A stretch of DNA of 64,000 bases. Source: Chryseobacterium sp. OV279. Its GTDB lineage: Bacteria > Bacteroidota > Bacteroidia > Flavobacteriales > Weeksellaceae. Of this stretch, positions 16,172 through 26,000 are shown piece after piece (position 1 is the stretch's first letter; the number at the start of each line of letters is the position of its first letter). The translations under genes and the position numbers were made by a program. The notes under the pieces are model-generated. The model saw only the letters and a program-made list of their open reading frames with translations, made no database searches and was not told the DNA's origin. The stretch lies in assembly GCF_900128945.1 (NCBI RefSeq), contig NZ_FQUD01000001.1, positions 1,539,450 to 1,603,449 of the forward strand, written 5' to 3'.

Positions 16172-16816
16172 ATGTGGAAAAAAATTAAACAGCTTATTTT
16201 CATCGTTCTTGTTCTGAATGTGGTGTTCATTATCTGGGGCAGATTTTTCAATCCGCCTATTACCATTACTCAGATCGGAGGTATTTTCGAATTCGGAAAG
16301 TTGCACAGGGATTATATTTCCTATGACGAAATGGGAAACAACGTCAAAAAAGCAGTGATCGCTTCTGAGGACCAGAAATTCTTTGTTCACAATGGTTTCG
16401 ATTATACGGCGATTGAGAAGGCAATGAAGAATAACGAGAAAGGGAAAAAAATCCGCGGTGGAAGTACCATTTCACAGCAGACGGCTAAAAATGTCTTTCT
16501 GTGGCAAGGCAGAAGCTGGTTCAGAAAAGGACTTGAGGCGATGTATACCTTCATTATTGAGAAAGTCTGGAGCAAAGATATTATTCTGGAAAGATACCTT
16601 AATTCCATCGAAATGGGGCAGGGCGTATTCGGTGTGGAGGCTGCAGCTCAGTATTATTTTGGGAAATCATCCAAAGATCTGAGTGCTTCAGATGCTGCCT
16701 GGATTGCGGCCGTATTACCTAATCCCAAGAAATACGACCCTAAAAATCCATCACCGTATTTAAGAAAGAAACACAATTGGATCATGAGACAGATGAGGAA
16801 TGTGAGTTTGAAATAG
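16172..16816 (+). CDS. mtgA: Monofunctional biosynthetic peptidoglycan transglycosylase
   Basis: 214 residues. One N-terminal membrane segment (LIFIVLVLNVVFIIWG) anchors a GT51 domain. Conserved blocks are ASEDQKFFVHNGFD with the catalytic Glu, IRGGSTISQQTAKNVFLW, the RYLNSIEMGQGVFGVEAAAQYYFGK block with the second Glu, and LPNPKKYDP. It polymerises lipid II glycan strands on the periplasmic face. The length is usual for MtgA. The COG4389 gene follows after 13 bp. Confidence 0.93.
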   Translation: MWKKIKQLIFIVLVLNVVFIIWGRFFNPPITITQIGGIFEFGKLHRDYISYDEMGNNVKKAVIASEDQKFFVHNGFDYTAIEKAMKNNEKGKKIRGGSTISQQTAKNVFLWQGRSWFRKGLEAMYTFIIEKVWSKDIILERYLNSIEMGQGVFGVEAAAQYYFGKSSKDLSASDAAWIAAVLPNPKKYDPKNPSPYLRKKHNWIMRQMRNVSLK

Positions 16817-16824
16817 TATCTTTG
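16817..16824 (+). promoter_or_regulatory. -7 element TATCTTTG immediately before the COG4389 gene
   Basis: Overlaps the mtgA stop and ends 5 bp before the ATG at 16830. If used, transcription would start at or very near the start codon (leaderless mRNA). Confidence 0.4.
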
Positions 16825-16829
16825 TCCTA

Positions 16830-18860
16830 ATGAAATTTTTTAATTCCAGCACAAGTTTTGAATCAGTTCTTAAAAAATACTTCTCTTTTAAGAATGAAAC
16901 CCTTTCTTTAGAGCCTTTTGCAGAGTTTTTAGAGAGCATTAAAAGGGCAGATTTCACGGACGTTCTCAATTTCCTTAAAAGTAATCCGGATTTTGCTGAA
17001 AATTTTAAACATTACATCCATAATGTTTTTAAAGGAAGACCTTTCAACCTTTCCCTGACCGAAGCCAATATTCTCTCAGAAAATGCCTTTTTTCCGGAGC
17101 TTAAAAAAAGGATCCTGAATAAAATACTGCCGCCCGTAGAAAATGAAAAAACGGTGTGGTACATGATTGATAATGTCAGTCTCAGACCCAAAAAAGACCT
17201 GCAATATTTACATAACCTTCCAGAAAATGAAATTGACGAGTTTTTAGACCTTCTCGACGCTTCCAATTTTATTACCCAAACTAATGTCAAAAAAGAACTA
17301 ATCTTTTCGATGAGTATTCTTTCCTGGCGTGTGACGGGAATGGCGATGGAAGTAGAAGTGGTAAGAATGGCTCCGCAGTACAGAAATCTGGACAACCCTT
17401 TCCTGGCGCTTCAGAACGAACTGGAAGCACTTACGGAAAATCTTAAAAACGATCCTGAACTTCAGCTGCATTCCAAAGACAGCCGATACAAACAGATCAA
17501 GATCTATACGGAACACTGCCATGAATTCGTGAATATTGCTTTTAAAAATTCTGCGAAATACGGGATCTCCGGAAAAATAAACCAGTCATTGCTGAAGATC
17601 CGTCAGCAAACCGAAAGGATCTATGAAATTGTACAGCTCCTGGTGATTGATAATGAAGAAGATATTACGATAAAATCAAAACAGCTGATTTTTAATATCC
17701 TCAATTATAAATCCCATAAAAATAATATTGCAGACCTGATCAACGACAGTACACGTCTGATCTCGCACCTTATTACCAACCACACGGCAGAAACCGGTAC
17801 CCATTACATCACATCTACCCGAAAAGAGTATATGACGATGTTCTACAAAGCCAGTGGCGGTGGAATTATTGTAGGTGCACTCTGCGTTCTGAAAATGCTC
17901 TACGGATACATTCCCGGAAGTGATTTTTCACATGCATTTTTATATTCGATGAATTATGCGATGGGGTTCATCATGATTTATCTGATGGGCTTTACGCTGG
18001 CCACAAAGCAGCCTGCCATGACCGCAGCTACCATGACAAAAGTTTTGTCGGAAGAAGGAAACAGCAAACGGAACAACACCGAATTTGCCCATCTTGTGTC
18101 AAAGCTTTTCAGAAGTCAGTTCATTGCATTTGTAGGAAATGTACTTCTTTCCTTTCCGATAGCATTAGCGATCATCTATGGTCTCGATATCTTTTTCTCC
18201 CAGAATTTAGCGGTAGAAAGATCAGATAAATTATTAAAAGACCTTGATCCGTTTAAGTCAAAAGCGATACTGCATGCCAGTATTGCAGGGTTCTATCTTT
18301 TTATTTCCGGGATTATTTCTGGAAATATTGGAAACAACTCAGTATTTTATCAGATTCCGGAGAGGATCGCAAAAAACCTTTCTATCAGAAACTTTTTGGG
18401 TAAAAAAGTTGCAAAAAGATTATCTAAATATTACGCTAAAAACTGGCCGGGAATTGTGTCCAATTTCTGGTTTGGGGTATTTCTGGGCGCAACCGCTCCA
18501 ATTGGTCTGTTCTTCGGATTAGACCTTGATATCAGACACATTACTTTTGCCGCCGGAAACTTTGCGTTAGGCCTTTACGGAAAGGATTTCTCCGTTGATT
18601 CCTATACCTTCTGGATATCTTTTGTTACGGTCTTCCTTATTGGATTCTTCAACTTCCTGGTGAGCTTTAGTTTATCGATGTTTCTGGCCTTCAGATCAAG
18701 GAAAATGAACTTCGGGCAAGTGAGCGAAATTTACAGGGAGATCTTCAAATATTTTGTAAAAAATCCATTCAAATTTTTCTTCCCTTTGAGTTCAGGACTG
18801 GATAAAAAAGCTGATGATCTGATGAGCAGTACGCTTACCAATAAACAGGAAGAACACTAA
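16830..18860 (+). CDS. COG4389 'site-specific recombinase' family membrane protein
   Basis: 676 residues. The N-terminal half is soluble and helical, with conserved-looking FLDLLDASNFITQTNVKKELIFSMSILSWRVTGMA and a block of charged residues. The C-terminal half (from about residue 330) has the STRKEYMTMFYKASGGG signature followed by about six membrane segments, including YAMGFIMIYLMGFTLATKQPAMTAATM. This matches the PF10136/COG4389 family, named after a gonococcal recombination phenotype. No tyrosine or serine recombinase active site is evident and the membrane segments argue against a direct recombinase role. Function is best regarded as unknown. Confidence 0.8.
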   Translation: MKFFNSSTSFESVLKKYFSFKNETLSLEPFAEFLESIKRADFTDVLNFLKSNPDFAENFKHYIHNVFKGRPFNLSLTEANILSENAFFPELKKRILNKILPPVENEKTVWYMIDNVSLRPKKDLQYLHNLPENEIDEFLDLLDASNFITQTNVKKELIFSMSILSWRVTGMAMEVEVVRMAPQYRNLDNPFLALQNELEALTENLKNDPELQLHSKDSRYKQIKIYTEHCHEFVNIAFKNSAKYGISGKINQSLLKIRQQTERIYEIVQLLVIDNEEDITIKSKQLIFNILNYKSHKNNIADLINDSTRLISHLITNHTAETGTHYITSTRKEYMTMFYKASGGGIIVGALCVLKMLYGYIPGSDFSHAFLYSMNYAMGFIMIYLMGFTLATKQPAMTAATMTKVLSEEGNSKRNNTEFAHLVSKLFRSQFIAFVGNVLLSFPIALAIIYGLDIFFSQNLAVERSDKLLKDLDPFKSKAILHASIAGFYLFISGIISGNIGNNSVFYQIPERIAKNLSIRNFLGKKVAKRLSKYYAKNWPGIVSNFWFGVFLGATAPIGLFFGLDLDIRHITFAAGNFALGLYGKDFSVDSYTFWISFVTVFLIGFFNFLVSFSLSMFLAFRSRKMNFGQVSEIYREIFKYFVKNPFKFFFPLSSGLDKKADDLMSSTLTNKQEEH

Positions 18861-18892
18861 TTGACATTAAAAGTTATATCATCTATATACTG

Positions 18893-18918
18893 AAAATGCT
18901 CCCGTCAAGGAGCATTTT
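18893..18918. terminator. Intrinsic terminator after the COG4389 gene
   Basis: Stem AAAATGCTCC / GGAGCATTTT (18893-18902 with 18909-18918), 6-nt loop, followed by a T-rich run on the plus strand and preceded by A-rich sequence for the converging gene. Confidence 0.8.
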
Positions 18919-18946
18919 TATTTTTTATAGATAGGTTAAATATAAA

Positions 18947-19102
18947 TTACCAACAAATATCCGGTGATGGACATCTGTTTGGAAGGATAGCATAGGATAA
19001 ACACTCTCCCGTGTCACAATTAGCTTCACAGCATATTCTTACTCCGGAACCCATAATTTGGCTTAAATTTTCTCTGCTTAATTTTTTAATTGATTTTTTC
19101 AT
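18947..19102 (-). CDS. Bacteriocin-like cysteine-rich peptide with double-glycine-type leader
   Basis: 51 residues from the ATG at 19102; an upstream in-frame ATG at 19129 adds an unlikely nine residues. The leader MKKSIKKLSRENLSQIMGSG matches the 'KKLSRExLxxIxGG' leader of Chryseobacterium bacteriocin-like proteins, with GSG in place of GG. The remaining 31 residues contain six Cys (VRICCEANC, GEC, NRCPSPDIC). Such precursors are cut after the leader and exported by a C39-peptidase ABC transporter, or modified; no transporter or modifying enzyme is near. Antibacterial activity is not demonstrated for this group. Confidence 0.7.
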   Translation of the reverse strand: MKKSIKKLSRENLSQIMGSGVRICCEANCDTGECLSYAILPNRCPSPDICW

Positions 19103-19177
19103 GGTTAGGTGATTTAATATTGTTCTCAAATATAATACTAAATTTAATATTGCCTATAAATTTTATGAAAAATATCT

Positions 19178-19474
19178 TTATAAAATGCGGATATCATTGA
19201 ATTTATCTTCTCCAAACTTATCCTGGAATTTTTTAAGATAGAAACTTTTACGCATCTGAAAATCGTGTTTAAGCAGAGGAGAATCGATCTTGATCATAAT
19301 GCATTTGTCTTCAATATTCACACTTCTGATTTCTTTGAACAGACTTTCATCAAGATAATCCTCTAGAAAATCTTTAATTTCAAAAGCAATCAGTTTATGT
19401 TCAAAACCATGAATCCTTGCAAAAGATTTTACAAGTTCGGAGGATTGAAATTCACGTTTTTTGTTCTTCTTCAT
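19178..19474 (-). CDS. DUF721 (DciA-like) protein
   Basis: 98 residues. The N-terminal KKREFQSSELVKSFARIHGFEHKL and the central pattern (EIKDFLEDYLDESLFKEIRSVNIEDKCIMIKIDSPLLKHDFQMRKSFYLKKFQDKFG) match the short DUF721 proteins found near recF in Bacteroidota. DciA relatives help load the replicative helicase. The recF gene is on the same strand about 1.7 kb upstream, separated by a carboxylesterase gene, which looks like an insertion into an ancestral recF-DUF721 arrangement. Confidence 0.7.
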   Translation of the reverse strand: MKKNKKREFQSSELVKSFARIHGFEHKLIAFEIKDFLEDYLDESLFKEIRSVNIEDKCIMIKIDSPLLKHDFQMRKSFYLKKFQDKFGEDKFNDIRIL

Positions 19475-19634
19475 AGGGTACGGGATGTGAAATATATATT
19501 GGTTGTCAGCTGTTTATTTTGATAAAGACAGTCAGAAAACCATAAAATGCTTACAATTTAATATTGGTAGTAGTTTAAGATATTTATTGAGTAAAACATC
19601 AAACCGGTTATTTTGTTCTTAATACGGATATATT

Positions 19635-21119
19635 TTACCTGATCCCGTCCCATACAGAACGTTCATCAGCCCTATCATTAACAGTAATTTGAGATTCAAC
19701 ATCAAAACGCATAGATACACGATGATCAGCACTATAGCTATCCCAGCCTGGGTTACCGTTAGTGGCAAAATTCACCCATGCTTTATGCACGGTATCAGCC
19801 AATTGCTGCGGCGGTTTATTACCCAGCATTTCAGCAAAACCAGCGTTAGTGAGATTATCAAACACAAAGGCAAGTTCAAGGCCGTGACAGGCTCCAAGTA
19901 AATCATTACATGCAGGAGATTGCCATGAGAATTCGTACACATGCACATTGCTGTGGTTCTCTGCTATTCGTAACGCGGGGATGCGGTAAAACCAATCTGT
20001 TATTATAGCGCTCAGAATATCACCGGGCGAACGGTCTGAACGGTTTGAGCGGTAGGTTTGAATAGCCTCAGCAGATAGTCCATAAGCAGAAGCCGAAATG
20101 TCCAGAGCGGGATCCGTGATTTTTGATATGATGCCATCAGGAACGAGAAATAATCTGAATTCCTCGCTATTAGTACCAATTAGAATATCTACGTCTTTAC
20201 CTGCACCGCCGGCAATACATTCTATAGGGGTGGCTGTTAATAAATGACCATCAACTACCGGTTCAAAGGGCATCAAGTTGCGCGCAGCTTCACCCCACAA
20301 TTCTACGGAAGGTTTTGCCATAATTTCTGATCCTAACTGACCCTGTGCAGCAAAAACTTTTTCGGCACTGACCTGTCCGATTGCTTCACGTGTTGGTGGA
20401 ACACCAAGTATCTCAGCAAGCCTTGTACCAATAAGCTTTGCGGATGAAGGGCTGATCACCGAGTGTCCAGCTCCCGATTCCGCAATCGCCCGCCTGAATA
20501 ACCCCTCTGCTTCCTTCATTGCAAGCAAGGTACAAACGCTCATTCCGCCAGCAGACTCCCCAAAAATTGTAACATTTTCAGGATCACCGCCAAAGTTGGC
20601 AATATTGTTCCGGACCCACTTGAGTGCAGCAATCTGGTCGAGTATACCAAGATTGGGTACCCCGTCACCAAACCATAAAAATCCGTCGATACCAATTCTA
20701 TAGTTTATGGTAACCAAAACAACACCATCCCGTGCAAAATTACTGCCATCATATCCCGAAACAGCACCTGACCCGAGACTAAAAGCTCCCCCATAAATAA
20801 AAACCATAACAGGCTTTTTTCCGGTGATATCTGCGGTCCAAATATTAAGATTCAAATAATCGTCACCCGGAATGACAACATTGGGCAGCAATCCTGCAAA
20901 TGGTCCGGATGAAGGAGTTATTTGTGGTGGGGTAGGTCCATACTCAGCTGCATTCTTTATACCTGTCCAGGGTGTGGGAGGTTGAGGTGGTTGAAATCGG
21001 TTGGCTCCAATTGGAGGAGCGGCATAAGGAATACCTTTAAATGTAAGGATTCCTTTCTCTGTTTTAACGCCCCTAACGTCTCCATATTCAGTGCTAACCG
21101 TGTGTGCTGTTTCCATCAT
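19635..21119 (-). CDS. Type-B carboxylesterase/lipase family protein
   Basis: 494 residues from the ATG at 21119; ATGs at 21149 and 21116 are alternatives. Hallmarks: GVKTEKGILTFKGIPYAAPP near the start, the oxyanion segment MVFIYGGAFSLGSG, the nucleophile motif FGESAGG, an acidic residue in GTNSEEF, and the catalytic His in GACHGLEL. Hydrolyses carboxylic esters. There is no evident signal peptide, so the enzyme is probably cytoplasmic. It lies between recF and the DUF721 gene, an unusual place, and its amino-acid style (Ala/Gly/Pro-rich) differs from neighbours, consistent with acquisition by transfer. Confidence 0.85.
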   Translation of the reverse strand: MMETAHTVSTEYGDVRGVKTEKGILTFKGIPYAAPPIGANRFQPPQPPTPWTGIKNAAEYGPTPPQITPSSGPFAGLLPNVVIPGDDYLNLNIWTADITGKKPVMVFIYGGAFSLGSGAVSGYDGSNFARDGVVLVTINYRIGIDGFLWFGDGVPNLGILDQIAALKWVRNNIANFGGDPENVTIFGESAGGMSVCTLLAMKEAEGLFRRAIAESGAGHSVISPSSAKLIGTRLAEILGVPPTREAIGQVSAEKVFAAQGQLGSEIMAKPSVELWGEAARNLMPFEPVVDGHLLTATPIECIAGGAGKDVDILIGTNSEEFRLFLVPDGIISKITDPALDISASAYGLSAEAIQTYRSNRSDRSPGDILSAIITDWFYRIPALRIAENHSNVHVYEFSWQSPACNDLLGACHGLELAFVFDNLTNAGFAEMLGNKPPQQLADTVHKAWVNFATNGNPGWDSYSADHRVSMRFDVESQITVNDRADERSVWDGIR

Positions 21120-21215
21120 AATTGTAAAAGTTTTATCACAAGTTACCAAAATTTAGTGAAATAAATAAAGTGATAAAAATGATATTTATTACTGAAACCG
21201 AATATTAAATCTTCG

Positions 21216-22319
21216 TCATACGTCAAAAATGATACTCTCTTCATTAATCTTCTTCACCACACTTTCAGTACGCTCCCGATGGGTATCCGTGATAAATATC
21301 TGCCCGAAATTCTCCTGATTAACCAATTCGATTAACTGGGAAACCCTTGTATCATCAAGCTTATCAAAAATATCATCTAATAGAAGAATCGGGGTCTTTT
21401 TGGTCAGTTCTTTTACAAGACTCATCTGAGCTAATTTTAACGAAATCAGGAAAGATTTCTGTTGTCCCTGTGAACCTATTTTTTTGATCAGGACATGATC
21501 CATTTCAAAAAGCAGATCATCTTTATGGATTCCTTTTGAAGTATAAGTGAGCATCCGGTCTCTTTCAAGGCTTTCCGTTAAAAGGGTCCTGAAAACTTTG
21601 TCAGGCTGATCGGAGTTGAAGCCTTCACTTAAATCAGACTGGTACTGAACGGAAACCGTCTCTTTTCCTCCGGAAATAATCTTGTAGAAATTCTGAATGA
21701 TAGGATCAAGCCTCTCTACAAAGTTTCTTCTTTTGACAAAAATACTGGTCCCGAATTTACTGATCGGATCATCATAAATCTCCAGTGAATCTCTATCCCA
21801 GGTTCTGTTTTTAGCGAAATATTTTAACAGGGCATTTCTTTGCTGTACTGTTTTTTGATATTGAATCAGATTAAAAAGATATTCAGAATCCGTCTGAGAA
21901 ATCATAGAATCCAGAAATCTTCTGCGGCTTTCCCCTGAATCTGAAATCAAATTCGAATCATAAGGAGAGATCATTACGCTCGGCAGATACCCGATGTGGT
22001 CTGCGAGGCGGTCATAGCTTTTATCGTTCTTTTTAATGATTTTTTTGGCTTCTTTGGGCTGGGAGATTTTGATGATATCTTCACTGTCCTCATTCTGAAT
22101 TTCAGCGTCGATCGTGAAGAAATCTTCCTCCCTTTTGATATTGTTAGAATCTGTGTTTCCTAAAAAACTTTTTCCTACGGATAAATAATGCAGTGCATCC
22201 AGAATATTGGTTTTTCCGGCACCGTTGTTTCCCACAAAACAGTTGATTTGAGGAGAGAATTCGAATTTCTTCTCCGAATGGTTTTTGAAATTGTAAAGGG
22301 AAAGCTTTTTGATAATCAT
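21216..22319 (-). CDS. recF: DNA replication and repair protein RecF
   Basis: 367 residues. Walker A GNNGAGKTN near residue 31, the SMC-like signature region GSQGQQKSFLISLKLAQM, and Walker B PILLLDDIFDKLDD with the following D-loop. RecF binds DNA with RecO and RecR to load RecA at single-strand gaps and stalled forks. The length fits the family. The start ATG at 22319 is 3 bp after the stop of the membrane protein gene upstream, so the two are probably co-transcribed. Confidence 0.95.
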   Translation of the reverse strand: MIIKKLSLYNFKNHSEKKFEFSPQINCFVGNNGAGKTNILDALHYLSVGKSFLGNTDSNNIKREEDFFTIDAEIQNEDSEDIIKISQPKEAKKIIKKNDKSYDRLADHIGYLPSVMISPYDSNLISDSGESRRRFLDSMISQTDSEYLFNLIQYQKTVQQRNALLKYFAKNRTWDRDSLEIYDDPISKFGTSIFVKRRNFVERLDPIIQNFYKIISGGKETVSVQYQSDLSEGFNSDQPDKVFRTLLTESLERDRMLTYTSKGIHKDDLLFEMDHVLIKKIGSQGQQKSFLISLKLAQMSLVKELTKKTPILLLDDIFDKLDDTRVSQLIELVNQENFGQIFITDTHRERTESVVKKINEESIIFDV

Positions 22320-22322
22320 TTG

Positions 22323-23078
22323 TCAAAAATACTCCATTATTAGTAAAAATAAAAAAGGAAGTGCAGAACAGGTTTCTATCCAGAAGGAGAAATAGGTGTC
22401 ATCTCTTTTATTTTCAGAGAAATAGATCAGAATAAAGGTGATGATTCCTGTAAGAAAAAAAGCGACACCATAAATAAGCTTAAGGTTAAAAATAGCAAGA
22501 ATTACACTGATAAAGACCAGCACATAAGCAATATATTTGGTATTCTGAACCCCTATCATCTTGGGAAAAGTCTCTACCGTATCACTTTTCATGTCCCGGA
22601 TATCAAAAGGAAGGACCAAAGCGGTTATAAAAAAGAAGCTGATCAGAAAAATAGGAAGACTGAATTCCGGAAGGGTAAGCCAGCAGTTGACCAGTGCCCA
22701 TACCAATCCAACATAAAATACCTTAAGCAACGGAATCTTCCGGATATACACATCCAGGAAAAAACTGTTATAAAGAAGTCCCAGAACTACAATCACAAAC
22801 CATTTCAAAAGTCTTACTTCATTATGATTATGGATGATCAGAAAAGCGCAGATAACGCCGGCTGCTGCGTTCAGAGCCAGTATTTTGAAAAAGTGTCTGG
22901 TATACTGATATTTAGTGTAAAGATAACCGCTGAAATAAGTAATGAAAATTAACAGAATGGTAGGGAAACGGAATGTGTTTTGCTCTGTCATGAAAAATAC
23001 CGCAAAAATAGTTCCCATAATGGAGACATATATTTGACTGTCGATAACAGTTTTTTTCAGTATTTTTAAGAAATTCAT
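22323..23078 (-). CDS. UbiA-like integral membrane protein
   Basis: 251 residues with about seven to eight hydrophobic segments. DIRDMKSDTVETFPKMIG (about residues 157-174) resembles the second Asp-rich motif of UbiA prenyltransferases. The first Asp-rich motif (NDxxDxxxD) is not apparent; the matching loop reads NSFFLDVYIRKIP, so catalytic activity is uncertain. It could be a degenerate prenyltransferase. It precedes recF by 3 bp and is divergent from the alpha-2-macroglobulin-like gene, with only 18 bp between start codons. Confidence 0.6.
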   Translation of the reverse strand: MNFLKILKKTVIDSQIYVSIMGTIFAVFFMTEQNTFRFPTILLIFITYFSGYLYTKYQYTRHFFKILALNAAAGVICAFLIIHNHNEVRLLKWFVIVVLGLLYNSFFLDVYIRKIPLLKVFYVGLVWALVNCWLTLPEFSLPIFLISFFFITALVLPFDIRDMKSDTVETFPKMIGVQNTKYIAYVLVFISVILAIFNLKLIYGVAFFLTGIITFILIYFSENKRDDTYFSFWIETCSALPFLFLLIMEYF

Positions 23079-23096
23079 TGATCAAAAATAATACCT

Positions 23097-26000
23097 ATGA
23101 AAAACATCTCCAAATATGTTCTGTTGTTTTTTCTTTTTTTCAGCATATTTTTTTCGGCTCAGAACTTCTATGAGGAGCAGTGGCACAAAGTGGCAGAAGG
23201 CTATCGCAATGGCGAATTCAAATCAAATCTTCCCATTATCATGGATATTCAGAAAAAAGCCATTAAAGATAAGAACGCTGCCGAGATTATCAAGTCTTTA
23301 AAAGCTGAATTTGTGATCTATAAAGAAACCCATGATGATTCTAAAAATGATTATGCATCGGTCTTTTTTTCAAAGATCAGCAGTATGGAAAAGGAGCTGA
23401 AAAAAAATGACCTGCTTTTATTTAAAGTTTTGGAGATAGAGTTTTTCGAAGGCTATTATGAAATGAAGAAATGGGAGATCCAGAAACGGACCGATGTTGA
23501 AAAAGGAGATGTTGCCGAGATTGAATCCTGGACGAAACTTGATTTCAAGAACTACTATCTGAAGAAGTTTGGAGAGCTTTCAACCATTGATAAAAAGCTT
23601 AAAAAAATACATCTTGAAAAATATAAAGATGCTTTTGATAAAAAAAGTGATTTTGATTTCTTTCCTACACTCTACGACTGGAAAGTTAAAAAAAACATAG
23701 AATTCCTGAACAACAGCGATATATTTACAAAAAATGAACTGACAGAAAATCAACCTGCTGTTCTGTCATTGTACCAGAATCTGATTGATTTTAATCTCAA
23801 AAATCCCAAACTTTATTTTCAGCATCAGAAGCTGATTTACGAGAATAAAATAAAGAAAGACGATCAGTTTACCGAAAAACAAATTGCTCTGGTCAATTCT
23901 CCAATAGAAGGGGATTATAAAATATTAATTGTCAATAACTTTGCAGACAATCTTTTCAGATCAAAGCCTGAAAAAGCAATTGCCCTAATTGATAAAGTAA
24001 AAACAGAATATCCCGGGTCGAAATTTCTGAGCAACATCACTTACCTGGAAAACCAGATCAAAACTCCCGTTGTACAACTTTTTTATGAAGTGCACAACGA
24101 ACCGGAAAAGCCTATACAGATTGTAGCTGAGCACAAAAATACAGATCAGTTTACCATCAAGATTTACACGCTCAATGATTTCAAAAAACAGCTCCAGTAT
24201 CTGCAACATCTTAATTATTCTGAATACTATAAAAAAATAGATAAAACCCTTTTCAGAACAGATATTTTCACGCTTCCCACAAAAAAAGACTTTAACAGCC
24301 ATACTACAGCCCTGGAAATGAAGGCACTTCCCAAAGGTTTATATATCGGTGAATATATCAACGGAGAAGATGTCTCCAAATTCTTGTTTATTGTAACCTC
24401 TTCCAGAGTTATTTATAATGAAAATAAAGACCATATTCTGGTTTCAAGGGAAAATGGAACGCCTATGCCCAATACCAGACTGCTGAGATACGGTTTTGGA
24501 GATTATTCAACGGTGAATGAAACCCAGCTGCTTATTCAGACTGATAATTTTGCCAGATTTCCGTCTGAAAAGGTAGACTATCATTCGATACCTCCTTATC
24601 TGATTTATGATCCTGTACATAATGATTTCAATATGATGGAAGGTGTCAATGAAGCCCATTCCAGAGCTTATCCGTATCCTCACACCCAGTTTTTTCTGGA
24701 CAGGGAAATATTCAGGCCGGGGCAGACGGTTTATTTTAAGGCCATATCCACCATTCCGGATTTTGAAAAAAGAAGGGACAATATCATTATCAATAACGAG
24801 CAGGAAGTGACGCTGTACGATGCCAATAACCAGGTGATAAGTACTCAAAAATTTAAAACCAATGCCTTCGGGTCTTACAATGGAAATTTTGTACTGCCGA
24901 AAGATAAACTAAACGGGAGATTCAGAATGGAGGTTTCTGCCAGGTATAACAGTCATCACATCAATGACTCAAAATATTTTTCTGTGGAGGAATATAAACG
25001 TCCGAAATTTGAAATCACCTTTGATACCATCAAAAAAGACTACAAATATGGCGAAACCATAGAGCTGAAGGGTAAAGTCCGTACATTTTCAGGAATTCCT
25101 TTAAGCAATACCAATATCAGTTTTGAACTTAAAAAAGAAAACATACGCCAGCGGTATTTCTGGTGGTATCCAGTGGAACAGTACAGCAATGAAAATTCAA
25201 TCTTAGGAAAAGCAGAAACCAATGAAAAAGGAGAATTTATCATTAAAATCGATTTGAAAAAAGATGAGAATACGGAAGGAATACAGGTTCACAACTATAA
25301 AGTAAAAACGTCTGCCACAGACATTAACGGAGAAACTCAATTTGCAGAAACCAATGTAAAGGTAGCTTCGGTCTCGCATTATCTCACTGCGGATGAAATA
25401 AACGAAGCTTCTGCGAATGAAGAACTTAAGATCAAAGTAAAATCTTTCAATTACAATGATATTCCTTTAGAGAAAAATTATAGAGTAAAACTGGTTCAGC
25501 TCAGACAGCCGAAACGGATTCTCAGAAACAATTTTAAGAATAATATTCAGGATCTTCCGAACATGTCGAGAGAAGAGTTCCTGTCAAAATTCCCGCATGA
25601 CAGATATGATAAGTCGGAAGATCGTAAAAACGGGGAAATTCTGAAAACGGTTACAGAGCTTTCTCAGAATAACAAAGAACTGAATCTTGGAACGCTGAAA
25701 GCCGGAGATTACAGATTACTGGTGTACAATATCGAAGGAAAAGATACCATAAAAACCCTGCAGGATTTCAGTATCTGGGATAAAAACGGATTGGGACCGG
25801 ATCAGTTCCCGTTCCTGAAAATCACCGCTCCCAAAGAGGAAGTGAAAAGAGGTTCACAGGTGACTTTATATGCCTATTCAGCCATTTCTGATGCTGTAGT
25901 AAACGTATACTGGCAGGACGGACAGGGACAGAGAAAACGTGAAGAAAAGAAGTTGACCAACGGTGTACTGGCTTATACCTTCCCGGTTTCTCAGGATAAA

